Shown: one piece after another, positions 18,027 to 24,450 of the stretch
How positions within the stretch are numbered: the first letter of the stretch is position 1
Layout: each line of letters begins with the position of its first letter
Assembly (NCBI GenBank): GCA_009774465.1
Contig: VSNT01000012.1
Coordinates: 1 to 45,248, forward strand
Source: Lachnospiraceae bacterium
GTDB lineage: Bacteria > Bacillota_A > Clostridia > Lachnospirales > Lachnospiraceae
DNA: 45,248 nucleotides
Reading direction: 5' to 3'
The notes under the pieces: generated by a model
What the model was told of the DNA's origin: nothing
The model's input: the letters and a program-made list of their open reading frames with translations, nothing else
Databases searched by the model: none
Translations under genes and position numbers: made by a program

Positions 18027-18809
18027 TCATAAGGTATTGATCCATTTATCCAGATAAACAGCTACACCATCCTCTTCATTTGAAAGTGTTATATCATCAG
18101 CAATGTCTTTGACCTCCTGTACTGCATTTCCCATCGCCACGCCGGTTCCACATATTTTTAACATACCTATATCTGCATAATCATCTCCAAAAGCAACAAT
18201 TTCCGATATATCTGCATGACATGCTTCACATACTGCCAATATTGCTTTTTCCTTTGTAATCCTGCTTTTCGTAAACTTATACCAATCACCATCAGAAAAA
18301 TGCTGACTGTCAAGTTCTGAAAAATATTCACATAATTTTTGTGCCAGACTGGACCTGGATATTTCAACGCATATCTTCAAAGCTTCATGCTTAAAGTCCG
18401 TGAAATCCGTATATATGCTGTCTCCCCAGCTTTTATCCTGCTTTTTGGGATTGGTTTTATAATTCCAGTAATGTGCATCTAATGTATCAACCGTAATTTC
18501 ACAATCCATACCACATATTTTTCTTGCCGCTTCAATAAAGTCTTTTGTTTCTATTACTGAAAAAGAAGAGGAACAGATGATTTTTTCGTTTACCCGTACC
18601 AGTGCCCCGCCACTGGAAATAAGAATGTCCGGCTTCATTTCTCTTAAAAAGCACAGACAATTTTGTTCACTCCTTGATGTTGAAATACCGATTAAATACC
18701 CACATTCTTTACATTTGGATAATATTTCCAGAGTATATTCAGATAAAGTTTTATCATTTCTTAGTAAAGTGCCATCTAAATCGAAAAGTAATATATGAGG
18801 ATTTCCCAT
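18027..18809 (-). CDS. HAD-superfamily Cof-type phosphatase
   Basis: 260 residues. HAD motif I is LLFDLDGTLLRND, motif II is ISTSRS, and motif IV is AFGDDYADIGML followed by GVAMGNA, the classic Cof/IIB arrangement with a C2 cap between. Start 18809 follows GGAGG with 7-base spacing. These enzymes dephosphorylate sugar phosphates, FMN or similar small metabolites. First gene of the leftward trio. Confidence 0.9.
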   Translation of the reverse strand: MGNPHILLFDLDGTLLRNDKTLSEYTLEILSKCKECGYLIGISTSRSEQNCLCFLREMKPDILISSGGALVRVNEKIICSSSFSVIETKDFIEAARKICGMDCEITVDTLDAHYWNYKTNPKKQDKSWGDSIYTDFTDFKHEALKICVEISRSSLAQKLCEYFSELDSQHFSDGDWYKFTKSRITKEKAILAVCEACHADISEIVAFGDDYADIGMLKICGTGVAMGNAVQEVKDIADDITLSNEEDGVAVYLDKWINTL

Positions 18810-18951
18810 TATATGTCCTCCAAAAGCCAAACTCTTTAAACAATATGTCATAAATTTATAGTAACATATTCTTTGATATTAAGCATTAAGAATTATTTGC
18901 CCAGGTCCAAAAATTAACTATTCATCAATTCAGGAATTATACTGTTTTGTA

Positions 18952-18981
18952 TTGTGCGGTTGTTCCATATAGAGTAAAATT
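18952..18981 (+). promoter_or_regulatory. Promoter and conserved cassette block, copy 1
   Basis: TTGTGC (18952-18957), a 17-base spacer and TAAAAT (18975-18980). The stretch 18960-18981 (TTGTTCCATATAGAG + TAAAATT) aligns without gaps to three other sites in the 18.9-21.1 kb region, each 33-81 bases before a gene. Confidence 0.65.
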
Positions 18982-19025
18982 AAATACACAAGGCAATTAG
19001 AATTTGCCAGAAAAGGAGAACAGAC

Positions 19026-19448
19026 ATGCAGATTGTACCGACACTAAATTTTGGAGGGAATTGCCGGGAAGCAATTCAAATGTATGAAAAAGCGTTTAAT
19101 GGAAAGATTAGTTGTATGATTACATATGGAGAAGCGAATGATCCGGCATATATGCCGCTGCTTCAGGAAAACCAAAAAGAATACATATACCATTCGGAAC
19201 TTGTATTGGATAATCAAAGAATCATTATGAGTGACCATGTGGATATTGAATTTCAAACATGCTATTCAAATTTTCTCACGATTATGTATGATACAAAAGA
19301 AGAAGTGCAAAGAGCATATGAAATCATGAAAGAAGGAAGCAAGACAATATATCAAATGGAAGCAACACCCTACAGCTCCTGCCGGGTTGTTTTTGTTGAT
19401 AAGTTTGGAATTCGTTGGGGAATTATGACCGAGCAGACAGAGCGCTGA
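19026..19448 (+). CDS. PhnB/VOC-superfamily protein
   Basis: 140 residues with the PhnB-type VOC fold: TLNFGGNCREAIQMYEKAFNG at the N-terminus, YHSELVLDNQRIIMSD in the middle and FVDKFGIRWGIM at the end. This group contains glyoxalase-like and resistance-related members; the metal ligands and substrate are uncertain. Ribosome site AAAGGAG. It is the first gene of the tRNA-Leu-associated accessory array, with its own promoter and a terminator overlapping its stop codon. Confidence 0.82.
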   Translation: MQIVPTLNFGGNCREAIQMYEKAFNGKISCMITYGEANDPAYMPLLQENQKEYIYHSELVLDNQRIIMSDHVDIEFQTCYSNFLTIMYDTKEEVQRAYEIMKEGSKTIYQMEATPYSSCRVVFVDKFGIRWGIMTEQTER

Positions 19449-19481
19449 TTTTGAATCAGCATTCAAAAGATTTCCTTTTTT
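19444..19481 (+). terminator. Hairpin at the end of the VOC gene
   Basis: GCTGATT-TTG-AATCAGC (19444-19460) spans the stop codon and is followed after 13 bases by a T-run (TTCCTTTTTT). The distance to the T-run is long, so termination may be weak. The T-run matches the 3' arm of the tRNA-Leu terminator. Confidence 0.5.
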
Positions 19482-19483
19482 AA

Positions 19484-19506
19484 ACTGCGGAAGATGGGAC
19501 TTGAAC
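19484..19506 (-). repeat. tRNA-Leu 3'-end fragment, att-like repeat copy 1
   Basis: These 23 bases (ACTGCGGAAGATGGGAC + TTGAAC) are identical to 22375-22397, which holds the acceptor and T-arm end of the intact tRNA-Leu, in the same orientation. About ten bases of flanking T-rich terminator (TTTCCTTTTT) are also shared. No tRNA body follows. This is what repeated integration at a tRNA 3' end leaves behind. Confidence 0.85.
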
Positions 19507-19527
19507 AAGAATACCCGTTTTAAGGTT

Positions 19528-19561
19528 TTGACTGTGTGATTGCTTTGAGTATAGTAAAATG
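19528..19561 (+). promoter_or_regulatory. Promoter and conserved cassette block, copy 2
   Basis: TTGACT (19528-19533), a 16-base spacer and TATAGT (19550-19555). Bases 19540-19561 are the second copy of the conserved block. It shares a 19-base identity (GTAAAATGATGCAATAAGA, 19554-19572) with copy 4 at 21089-21107. Confidence 0.65.
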
Positions 19562-19602
19562 ATGCAATAAGACAAAGCAGGATTTGCGGGAAAGATTACA
19601 GT

Positions 19603-20061
19603 ATGGAAATAATGGCATATGAAATGAAATATGTAAAAGATAATATTGAAAAAAATAGTATTTCGTGTATTCCTTTTGAGCAAAAGTATTTTCAACAATA
19701 CATGAGAATATATAATGCCTGCTTTTATGAAATGCGAAAATCTCTTGATATTGAGCCATATAATTTTTTGAGTGATTATAAACAAATCGGTGAAAAAAGT
19801 AGGGATATTTTCTTGCTTGTAAGCGGAGAGGAAATTATTGGTTCTATCGCATGTTACGGAAGTGAAATAGACGATTTTATAGTCAATAAGAAATTTCAAA
19901 ATAAAGGATATGGAAAACAAATTTTATTATGGGGAATGAACCATATTCGCCAAATTAGTAATGAGCCTATTTTGCTACATGTTGCTAAATGGAATGAAAA
20001 AGCTTTAAGACTATACGAAAAAGTTGGATTTGATATTACAAATATCGAGAGAGTGCGTTAA
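19603..20061 (+). CDS. GNAT-family N-acetyltransferase
   Basis: 152 residues. The acetyl-CoA motif is VNKKFQNKGYGKQILLWGM (Q/RxxGxG/A form), and the C-terminal LHVAKWNEKALRLYEKVGFD is the usual GNAT motif B. The start at 19603 has only a modest GGGAAAG site; the ATG at 19612 is an alternative. The substrate is unknown. It has its own promoter and lies between tRNA-Leu fragments. Confidence 0.88.
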   Translation: MEIMAYEMKYVKDNIEKNSISCIPFEQKYFQQYMRIYNACFYEMRKSLDIEPYNFLSDYKQIGEKSRDIFLLVSGEEIIGSIACYGSEIDDFIVNKKFQNKGYGKQILLWGMNHIRQISNEPILLHVAKWNEKALRLYEKVGFDITNIERVR

Positions 20062-20186
20062 ATTCCAGTTTGCTAACGCAAATTGCATGATTCAAGGCTG
20101 TTATCAGATGATATGATGTGACTAAGTAAGTGCTAATTCTGCATTGGGATAAACTTTTACATAGGCAAATCAATTATATATGAGGA
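20062..20186. other. Intergenic spacer between cassette units
   Basis: No gene and no tRNA fragment. It contains a short dyad TTTGC-TAAC-GCAAA near 20071 without a T-run. Confidence 0.4.
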
Positions 20187-20208
20187 TTGCTCCATTTATA
20201 GTAAAATG
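20187..20208 (+). promoter_or_regulatory. Conserved cassette block, copy 3
   Basis: TTGCTCCATTTATAG + TAAAATG aligns gap-free with copies 1, 2 and 4. TATAGT supplies a likely -10; the -35 is not clear. It lies 81 bases before the PBECR3-like gene. Confidence 0.55.
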
Positions 20209-20289
20209 CTATATTAGGATTGAGATTAGATAAGATAAAAAATGAATAGAAAATAAATGATAATTTGCAAAATGATAAGGATGCCTACA

Positions 20290-20688
20290 ATGGATAAAAA
20301 GGAAAATTTACTGAGGGTAGGAAAATATGATTCAAAATTTAATTCAATGTTGGGAATAAATTTAAAAGAATATGAAATATATCGCTCAAAAGGATTGCCA
20401 TCGCATATGGTAAAGAGAAAGCATTTTAATTGTTTGAAATACATTGACTATATACCTGAAATCATCTCGCACCCGGACTATATTGGAATAAATCCTAATG
20501 AACAGGGCAAAAGTATAGAAATTGTCAAAAGGTATGAGGATAATGTTTTAATAGGTGTTAAGCTAGATGAGGATAGTGATTATCTATATGTTTCTACTAT
20601 GCATGATATACAGGAATCAAAAATTGCTCGTCGGTTACATAGTGGAAGAATTAAAGCGGTTTTCATTGACAATAAGGAACAGGAATAG
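20290..20688 (+). CDS. PBECR3-like (barnase/EndoU/colicin/RelE-fold) protein
   Basis: 132 residues. The middle reads LPSHMVKRKHFNCLKYIDYI, then HPDYIGINPNEQGKSIEIVKR, then GVKLDEDSDYLYVSTMHDI, and closes with RLHSGRIKAV. I recognise this as the PBECR3-type domain, a predicted nuclease fold found in phage polyvalent proteins and as orphan proteins; this rests on memory. Conserved histidines (SH, KH, MHD, LHSGR) could form an active site. Start 20290 uses AAGGA 8 bases upstream; in-frame ATGs at 20257 and 20281 lack a proper site. It stands alone, without an evident antitoxin. Confidence 0.6.
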   Translation: MDKKENLLRVGKYDSKFNSMLGINLKEYEIYRSKGLPSHMVKRKHFNCLKYIDYIPEIISHPDYIGINPNEQGKSIEIVKRYEDNVLIGVKLDEDSDYLYVSTMHDIQESKIARRLHSGRIKAVFIDNKEQE

Positions 20689-20721
20689 TATATTATAAGC
20701 AGAAATGAATATGGTAATAAT

Positions 20722-20820
20722 AAGCATGATTATTTTTGAGGTCGGAAATGGTTCCCGACACACTCTGAAAAGAGTACCTGAGATGATGGATACACCGCCC
20801 ATCCAAAAATAATTGTGCTT
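20722..20820 (+). ncRNA. Predicted cloverleaf-like structured element, unknown family
   Basis: Bases 20722-20738 pair with 20804-20820 in a 17-bp helix including two G-U pairs. Inside lie three hairpins: GTCGG/CCGAC (20741-20745 with 20755-20759), ACTCT-GAAA-AGAGT (20762-20775, a GNRA tetraloop) and GATGG/CCATC (20785-20789 with 20799-20803). The last abuts the closing helix. A T-rich tract follows. It lies 33 bases after the PBECR3-like gene. I do not recognise it as a known riboswitch or ribozyme; it could be an RNA, a folded single-strand recombination site or a tiny inverted-repeat element. Confidence 0.5.
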
Positions 20821-20867
20821 TTATTTTTGAATAGATGAAATCAATCATAATTTTTTGAAGAATAATC
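20821..20867. other. AT-rich linker, no gene
   Basis: Together with the structured element, the terminator copy, the tRNA fragment and the following spacer this fills the 441-base gap 20689-21129. No coding frame with a ribosome site is seen. Confidence 0.4.
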
Positions 20868-20911
20868 AAAAAAGGAAACCTTGATACATTCACTTCCAAG
20901 GTTCCCTTTTT
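20868..20911. terminator. Copy of the tRNA-Leu terminator hairpin
   Basis: AAGGAAACCTTG pairs with CAAGGTTCCCTT with one mismatch and is flanked by A- and T-runs. It resembles the hairpin at 22337-22373 next to the intact tRNA, so the tRNA's terminator was duplicated with the fragment. Confidence 0.7.
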
Positions 20912-20912
20912 C

Positions 20913-20936
20913 TCACTGCGGAAGATGGGACTTGAA
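20913..20936 (-). repeat. tRNA-Leu 3'-end fragment, att-like repeat copy 2
   Basis: 24 bases identical to 22373-22396 at the 3' end of tRNA-Leu (TCACTGCGGAAGATGGGAC + TTGAA), same orientation. It lies 1431 bases from copy 1 and 1460 bases from the intact tRNA end. The match stops in the T loop, a usual crossover zone for tRNA integrases. Confidence 0.87.
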
Positions 20937-21074
20937 GTATTGTTACTTTTAAAAATACTGATAGAAAGGGGCTTTCTGACACATCATCTTCGTAGTGTAA
21001 CCAAAGTGTAACTAAAAGTTCCGCTGCTGCATTGAGGAGCAACATAAATGTAAAAACTGTTTTATATGATGCAG

Positions 21075-21096
21075 TATTTCCACATATGGTAAAATG
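21075..21096 (+). promoter_or_regulatory. Conserved cassette block, copy 4
   Basis: TATTTCCACATATGG + TAAAATG. Continues as GTAAAATGATGCAATAAGA (21089-21107), identical to 19554-19572 in copy 2. It precedes the ART-like gene by 33 bases; no strong -35 is visible. Confidence 0.55.
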
Positions 21097-21129
21097 ATGC
21101 AATAAGATAAGCAGAAGCTTGGGGGTATT

Positions 21130-21708
21130 ATGATGGTACTGTATCATGGAAGCAATATTGCAAATATTAAAGTGTTAAGACCAAATCAGGCTGACCATGA
21201 CCGACCTTATGTATATATGACTACAATCGATGTGGTTGCCGCCTTCTATTTATGCAATGCGGTAGAAAGGCCCTATTATTGGTTCCCTTATGGTTTTGAA
21301 GGCGGCAGTAATATACCTGTCTATCACGAACTGTACCCGAATGCGCTGAAAGAAGTTTCGGAAGGCGTCATCGGATATATCTATGAAGTCCTTGCAGAAG
21401 AAAATCAAATCATTCCATTCAAAAATATTCCATGCGCAAGATTGGCGACAGAACCCATAGAAGTAATGAAATGTACCAAGGTAGAAAATGCATATGCTTT
21501 ATTTATGGAATATGTGAAGCAGGGAAAAATGAAAGTGAGTCATTTTGAAGATAAAACAGAGCAACAGTTGGAATGGTGGTATTCATGCTGTGTCAAATAT
21601 TTAGAGGAAAAGCATATGATAGAAACCCCGGAATGCTCTTATGCTTCTTTTATAAAAGAAAAATTGCCGCAAGTATGGGAACGATATGTTAACGGAATGA
21701 CTGATTGA
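21130..21708 (+). CDS. Uncharacterised protein, possibly ADP-ribosyltransferase-like
   Basis: 192 residues, aromatic-rich. The N-terminus VLYHGSNIANIKVLRPNQ and the following YVYMTT resemble the HGS and YxT strands of DUF3990/ART-fold proteins, but I cannot place the catalytic glutamate with confidence. An alternative is an unrelated Lachnospiraceae hypothetical family. GGGGG lies just upstream; the second ATG (21133) has slightly better spacing. Its stop codon overlaps the -35 of the dinJ-yafQ promoter, so it sits immediately before a toxin-antitoxin pair within the same cassette unit. Confidence 0.45.
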   Translation: MMVLYHGSNIANIKVLRPNQADHDRPYVYMTTIDVVAAFYLCNAVERPYYWFPYGFEGGSNIPVYHELYPNALKEVSEGVIGYIYEVLAEENQIIPFKNIPCARLATEPIEVMKCTKVENAYALFMEYVKQGKMKVSHFEDKTEQQLEWWYSCCVKYLEEKHMIETPECSYASFIKEKLPQVWERYVNGMTD

Positions 21709-21736
21709 CAATGTAAACGAAATGATATACTATAAT
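21705..21736 (+). promoter_or_regulatory. Promoter of the dinJ-yafQ operon
   Basis: TTGACA (21705-21710) overlaps the preceding stop codon. The -10 region TATACTATAAT (21726-21736) offers TACTAT at 17-base spacing. No separate operator palindrome is obvious. Confidence 0.6.
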
Positions 21737-21759
21737 CATAGAAGAAAGAAGGTGAACTT

Positions 21760-22032
21760 ATGGCAACTGTGCAAACACAAATAAGAATAGAAGAAGATGT
21801 GAAAAAACAGGCAGTAGAATTGTTTAATCAACTTGGAATTGACATGTCCAGTGCTGTAAATATGTTTTTAAGGCAGGCGATTATGCGCGGCGGACTTCCT
21901 TTCAGTGTGGAACTTCCTAAATATAAGCAAGAAGTGATAGAAGCTATGGAAGAAGCAAAACAAATCAGCAGGGATCCTAAAACAAAAAGATACGACAGTT
22001 TTGCGGAAGCACTGGAGGACATTGATTTATGA
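21760..22032 (+). CDS. dinJ: DinJ/RelB-family antitoxin
   Basis: 90 residues. The N-terminal ribbon-helix-helix reads TVQTQIRIEEDVKKQAVELFNQLGIDMSSAVNMFLRQ, the hallmark of DinJ/RelB antitoxins, followed by GGLPFSVELPKY and an acidic toxin-binding tail. It binds and inhibits YafQ and autorepresses the operon. AAGGTG site upstream. It overlaps yafQ by 4 bases (ATGA), ensuring coupled translation. Confidence 0.93.
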   Translation: MATVQTQIRIEEDVKKQAVELFNQLGIDMSSAVNMFLRQAIMRGGLPFSVELPKYKQEVIEAMEEAKQISRDPKTKRYDSFAEALEDIDL

Positions 22033-22316
22033 AATATGAGTTAGTCCTTACCGGAAAATTTAAAAGAGGATTGAAGATTGCTAAAAGGCGGGGATTAAAT
22101 ATTTCTTTATTGGAGGATGTTGTAGAGCGATTATTACACAAAATTCCTTTAGATGCAAAAAATAGAGACCATGCTCTTAGTGGAAACTATAAAGGGTATC
22201 GAGAATGTCATATTCAGCCAGATTGGTTATTAATATATCTGATAGAAGACGATATATTAACATTAACATTGGCATTGATTGACACAGGCACACATGCGGA
22301 TTTATTTGATGAATAG
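22029..22316 (+). CDS. yafQ: YafQ-family mRNA interferase toxin
   Basis: 95 residues of the RelE/YafQ fold. Residues corresponding to the YafQ active site are all present: H48 (RDHAL), H61, D65-W66 (ECHIQPDW), H89 and F93 (GTHADLF). YafQ cleaves mRNA in the ribosome, mainly at lysine codons. The intact motifs and intact antitoxin imply a functional module. It ends just before the tRNA-Leu terminator, which probably also stops this transcript. Confidence 0.93.
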   Translation: MKYELVLTGKFKRGLKIAKRRGLNISLLEDVVERLLHKIPLDAKNRDHALSGNYKGYRECHIQPDWLLIYLIEDDILTLTLALIDTGTHADLFDE

Positions 22317-22336
22317 TCGATTATAGATATGAATTA

Positions 22337-22373
22337 AAAAAGGAAACCCCATCATTCACAAGGTTTCCTTTTT
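22337..22373. terminator. Bidirectional terminator between yafQ and tRNA-Leu
   Basis: AAAAAGGAAACC pairs with GGTTTCCTTTTT around a 13-base loop, with A/T runs on both sides. It serves the leftward tRNA and the rightward toxin-antitoxin operon. Confidence 0.85.
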
Positions 22374-22376
22374 CAC

Positions 22377-22461
22377 TGCGGAAGATGGGACTTGAACCCA
22401 CACGAGCGCATTGCTCACAAGATCCTTAGTCTTGCTCGTCTGCCAGTTCCGACACTTCCGC
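22377..22461 (-). tRNA. tRNA-Leu, anticodon AAG
   Basis: 85 nt. Acceptor GCGGAAG/CTTCCGC with discriminator A; D arm GAACTGGCAGA; anticodon stem CAAGA/TCTTG with loop CTAAGGA, giving anticodon AAG; long class II variable arm GAGC-AATGC-GCTC; T arm with TTCAAGT loop. CCA is not encoded. The anticodon begins with A, expected to be edited to inosine by TadA. Two partial copies of its 3' end lie downstream. Confidence 0.93.
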
Positions 22462-22482
22462 TTGACTCACGCCACGAATGAT

Positions 22483-22511
22483 ATAATACCATCTAATAAG
22501 CAATTAGTCAA
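22483..22511 (-). promoter_or_regulatory. tRNA-Leu promoter
   Basis: On the minus strand TTGACT (22506-22511), 17 bases, TATTAT (22483-22488); initiation would fall about 15 bases before the mature 5' end. Confidence 0.75.
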
Positions 22512-22521
22512 TACCTTATTT

Positions 22522-23436
22522 CTACTTTTTTCTTCTCTCATTAGCTGCCTTTTTCAGTTCTTCCAATGCTTCCTCAAAACGCCTGGAGTACATAGTAGGA
22601 TTGCCCTTGATCAAAGCTCTCTGATAAACATCCTTTAATCCCTTAAACTGCAGGCGGTGTTCTTTTTCCACTATGTATCTGCTGCGCAGTTCGGTGATTT
22701 CCTCCCGTACGTCCTCCATAAATTCAGAAGGATTGATTTTAATGCGCTCCTTAAAGGCCCCAAACCTTTCTTCTATGTTTTCCATCAAATCATCTATACG
22801 CATACTGTTTTCCAGCTTCCGCATTTCGCGTTCCTCATTGGCAACAGCAATAATAACATCCAGCCGCTTTTGAATACGCTCCATTTCCTGCTTTGCCTTT
22901 TCCAGACCAACAAGAATATCCCGCAAATCCATTGCAGCCTTGAAAGAAAGGGTAAAATCAATAATAATATACACGGTTACAATCACCGTCACAACGTTTA
23001 TCGTCATAGCAGGAATGAAAGAAACTATTCCTTCCACCACTTTATGTAGAAATTCTGTCATAAAGATGGTCAAAAAGCCCCATGCAATTGTGGAAGACAG
23101 GCAGATATGCCCTTTGTAGTTAAATTTCTGATTGGAGTAATCCCAATACCTTACTTTAAATAACGCTTCCATAGCAACGCCGGTCACCAGCTCCAGCACT
23201 GTAGCGCCAATGCAGCCTGCTATATAGGTTAAAAATATATTGTCCTGAAAAGGCATGGAAACTACCAGCATCATAATTGCCCCGCTTCCATAAATAGGAA
23301 GAAAAGGACCTCTCATAAATCCTCTGTTTACAAATTTTTTACTTTTTAAAGAAACATAAGAAGACTCAAAAATCCAGCCAAAAAAGCAATAAAAATAAAA
23401 GAAAAACAGCCACTGAATGATTGAATAATGATACAT
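22522..23436 (-). CDS. CmpB-type putative ABC transporter permease (PF06541)
   Basis: 304 residues. About five to six N-terminal membrane helices include FYFYCFFGWIFESSYVS and NRGFMRGPFLPIYGSGA, the family signature, then VLELVTGVAMEALFKVRYWDYS. The C-terminal third is a long charged coiled coil. The function of this family is not established despite its name. Start 23436 is set by AAAGGAAG upstream; a TTG at 23442 is too close to that site. It follows the CobW-DUF1980 gene by 25 bases and probably belongs to that operon. Confidence 0.8.
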   Translation of the reverse strand: MYHYSIIQWLFFFYFYCFFGWIFESSYVSLKSKKFVNRGFMRGPFLPIYGSGAIMMLVVSMPFQDNIFLTYIAGCIGATVLELVTGVAMEALFKVRYWDYSNQKFNYKGHICLSSTIAWGFLTIFMTEFLHKVVEGIVSFIPAMTINVVTVIVTVYIIIDFTLSFKAAMDLRDILVGLEKAKQEMERIQKRLDVIIAVANEEREMRKLENSMRIDDLMENIEERFGAFKERIKINPSEFMEDVREEITELRSRYIVEKEHRLQFKGLKDVYQRALIKGNPTMYSRRFEEALEELKKAANERRKK

Positions 23437-23461
23437 TTCCAACTTCCTTTCTCATCCTTTG

Positions 23462-24391
23462 TCACATAAAACTGATAATTTCCTCTTTGGGCGCTTTCGT
23501 CTGTTCCACGCTGAGTGCTTTTAAAACCGGTCCCTCTCCGCCATAGTCTGCAAAGTATTCCTTTGTCACCTTAGCAGTTACCTTTACCCATTGCTTATCC
23601 CTCAATTTATCACTTTTTTCATACTCACATGCAAATCCCAAAAATGCCATATCATCCGCACAACAGGTCATTGCCATCCGTCCCGGCACAAAGTAATCCC
23701 TGGGAAAATCCTTAGGTTTTAAAACCATTGCCGTAAACTGCACTGTTTTTCCTTCATACCGCTCCGGATTGTCCAAGCTGTCAAGATACCAGATGCCATA
23801 CCCTTCATTATCCAATGCAATGATGGGATCATTTAAATCATAAGGAAGATCCTCTTCAAAAATCTGATTGACTTCTCCTTCCGAATCTTCAAAAATAATC
23901 TCCGCCTGCTGATTAATCGCCTTTACATTTCTCTTATAAACGCTTAAATCCTCCACATTATCGCAACGGTTAAATATAATCATTTCCGATTTACGAAGCA
24001 TCTCTGCAAGAAGTGATCTCATATTTGTAAAATACATGGGAAATGTGGACGCATCAATCGTTGTAATCTGCTGTTCGATGGTCCAGTGAAAAGGAAGCTT
24101 CATATTCTTAAAATTCCACATTCCATTATATTCGATGATAATGCGCTCCGGCTTATACTTCTTTTCAAGCTCTATCAAATGAGAAGTATTAAATGCCTCT
24201 TCCTCATCAATCACTTCCATGTCCGTACGACTCCGCTTTAAAAGCACCTCATCATACTCAATCTCCCCCTCTTCACAGACAATAAGAAGCGTTCTTCCCT
24301 TAATCTGAAAATAGGGCTGTCCCAGTGTGTAGCAGATAAATTCTGTTTTGCCGCTTTCCAAAAAACCATTTATCACATAAACCGGCTTCAT
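23462..24391 (-). CDS. CobW-type GTPase fused to a DUF1980/TIGR03943 domain
   Basis: About 309 residues. Residues 1-165 form a COG0523-like P-loop GTPase: Walker A NGFLESGKTEF, and FNRCD as the base-recognition motif. The CxCC metal motif of COG0523 proteins is absent. The C-terminal part (about 205-309) matches the DUF1980/TIGR03943 (YcgQ-type) domain: YEGKTVQFTAMVLKPKDF, FVPGRMAMTCCADDMAF, and WVKVTAKV. This domain usually partners a YcgR permease; here it is attached to a GTPase. Start 24391 gives the family N-terminus but its AAGGAG is 13 bases away; ATG 24403 and GTG 24439 are alternatives. Follows the His-rich CobW gene. Confidence 0.8.
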   Translation of the reverse strand: MKPVYVINGFLESGKTEFICYTLGQPYFQIKGRTLLIVCEEGEIEYDEVLLKRSRTDMEVIDEEEAFNTSHLIELEKKYKPERIIIEYNGMWNFKNMKLPFHWTIEQQITTIDASTFPMYFTNMRSLLAEMLRKSEMIIFNRCDNVEDLSVYKRNVKAINQQAEIIFEDSEGEVNQIFEEDLPYDLNDPIIALDNEGYGIWYLDSLDNPERYEGKTVQFTAMVLKPKDFPRDYFVPGRMAMTCCADDMAFLGFACEYEKSDKLRDKQWVKVTAKVTKEYFADYGGEGPVLKALSVEQTKAPKEEIISFM

Positions 24392-24450
24392 TTTTATAAC
24401 CATGCTCCTTTCAAAGCCCGGATATTTTGTGCACAGCACAAATCTTCCTT

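Noticed and set aside
20722..20820. Cloverleaf element as a tRNA or known riboswitch
   Set aside because: The closing helix is 17 bp and no T-loop, anticodon loop or riboswitch consensus core could be found.
18950..22461. Classical integron
   Set aside because: No integron integrase and no attC core sites (RYYYAAC/GTTRRRY) at the unit ends; the repeats are tRNA-derived.
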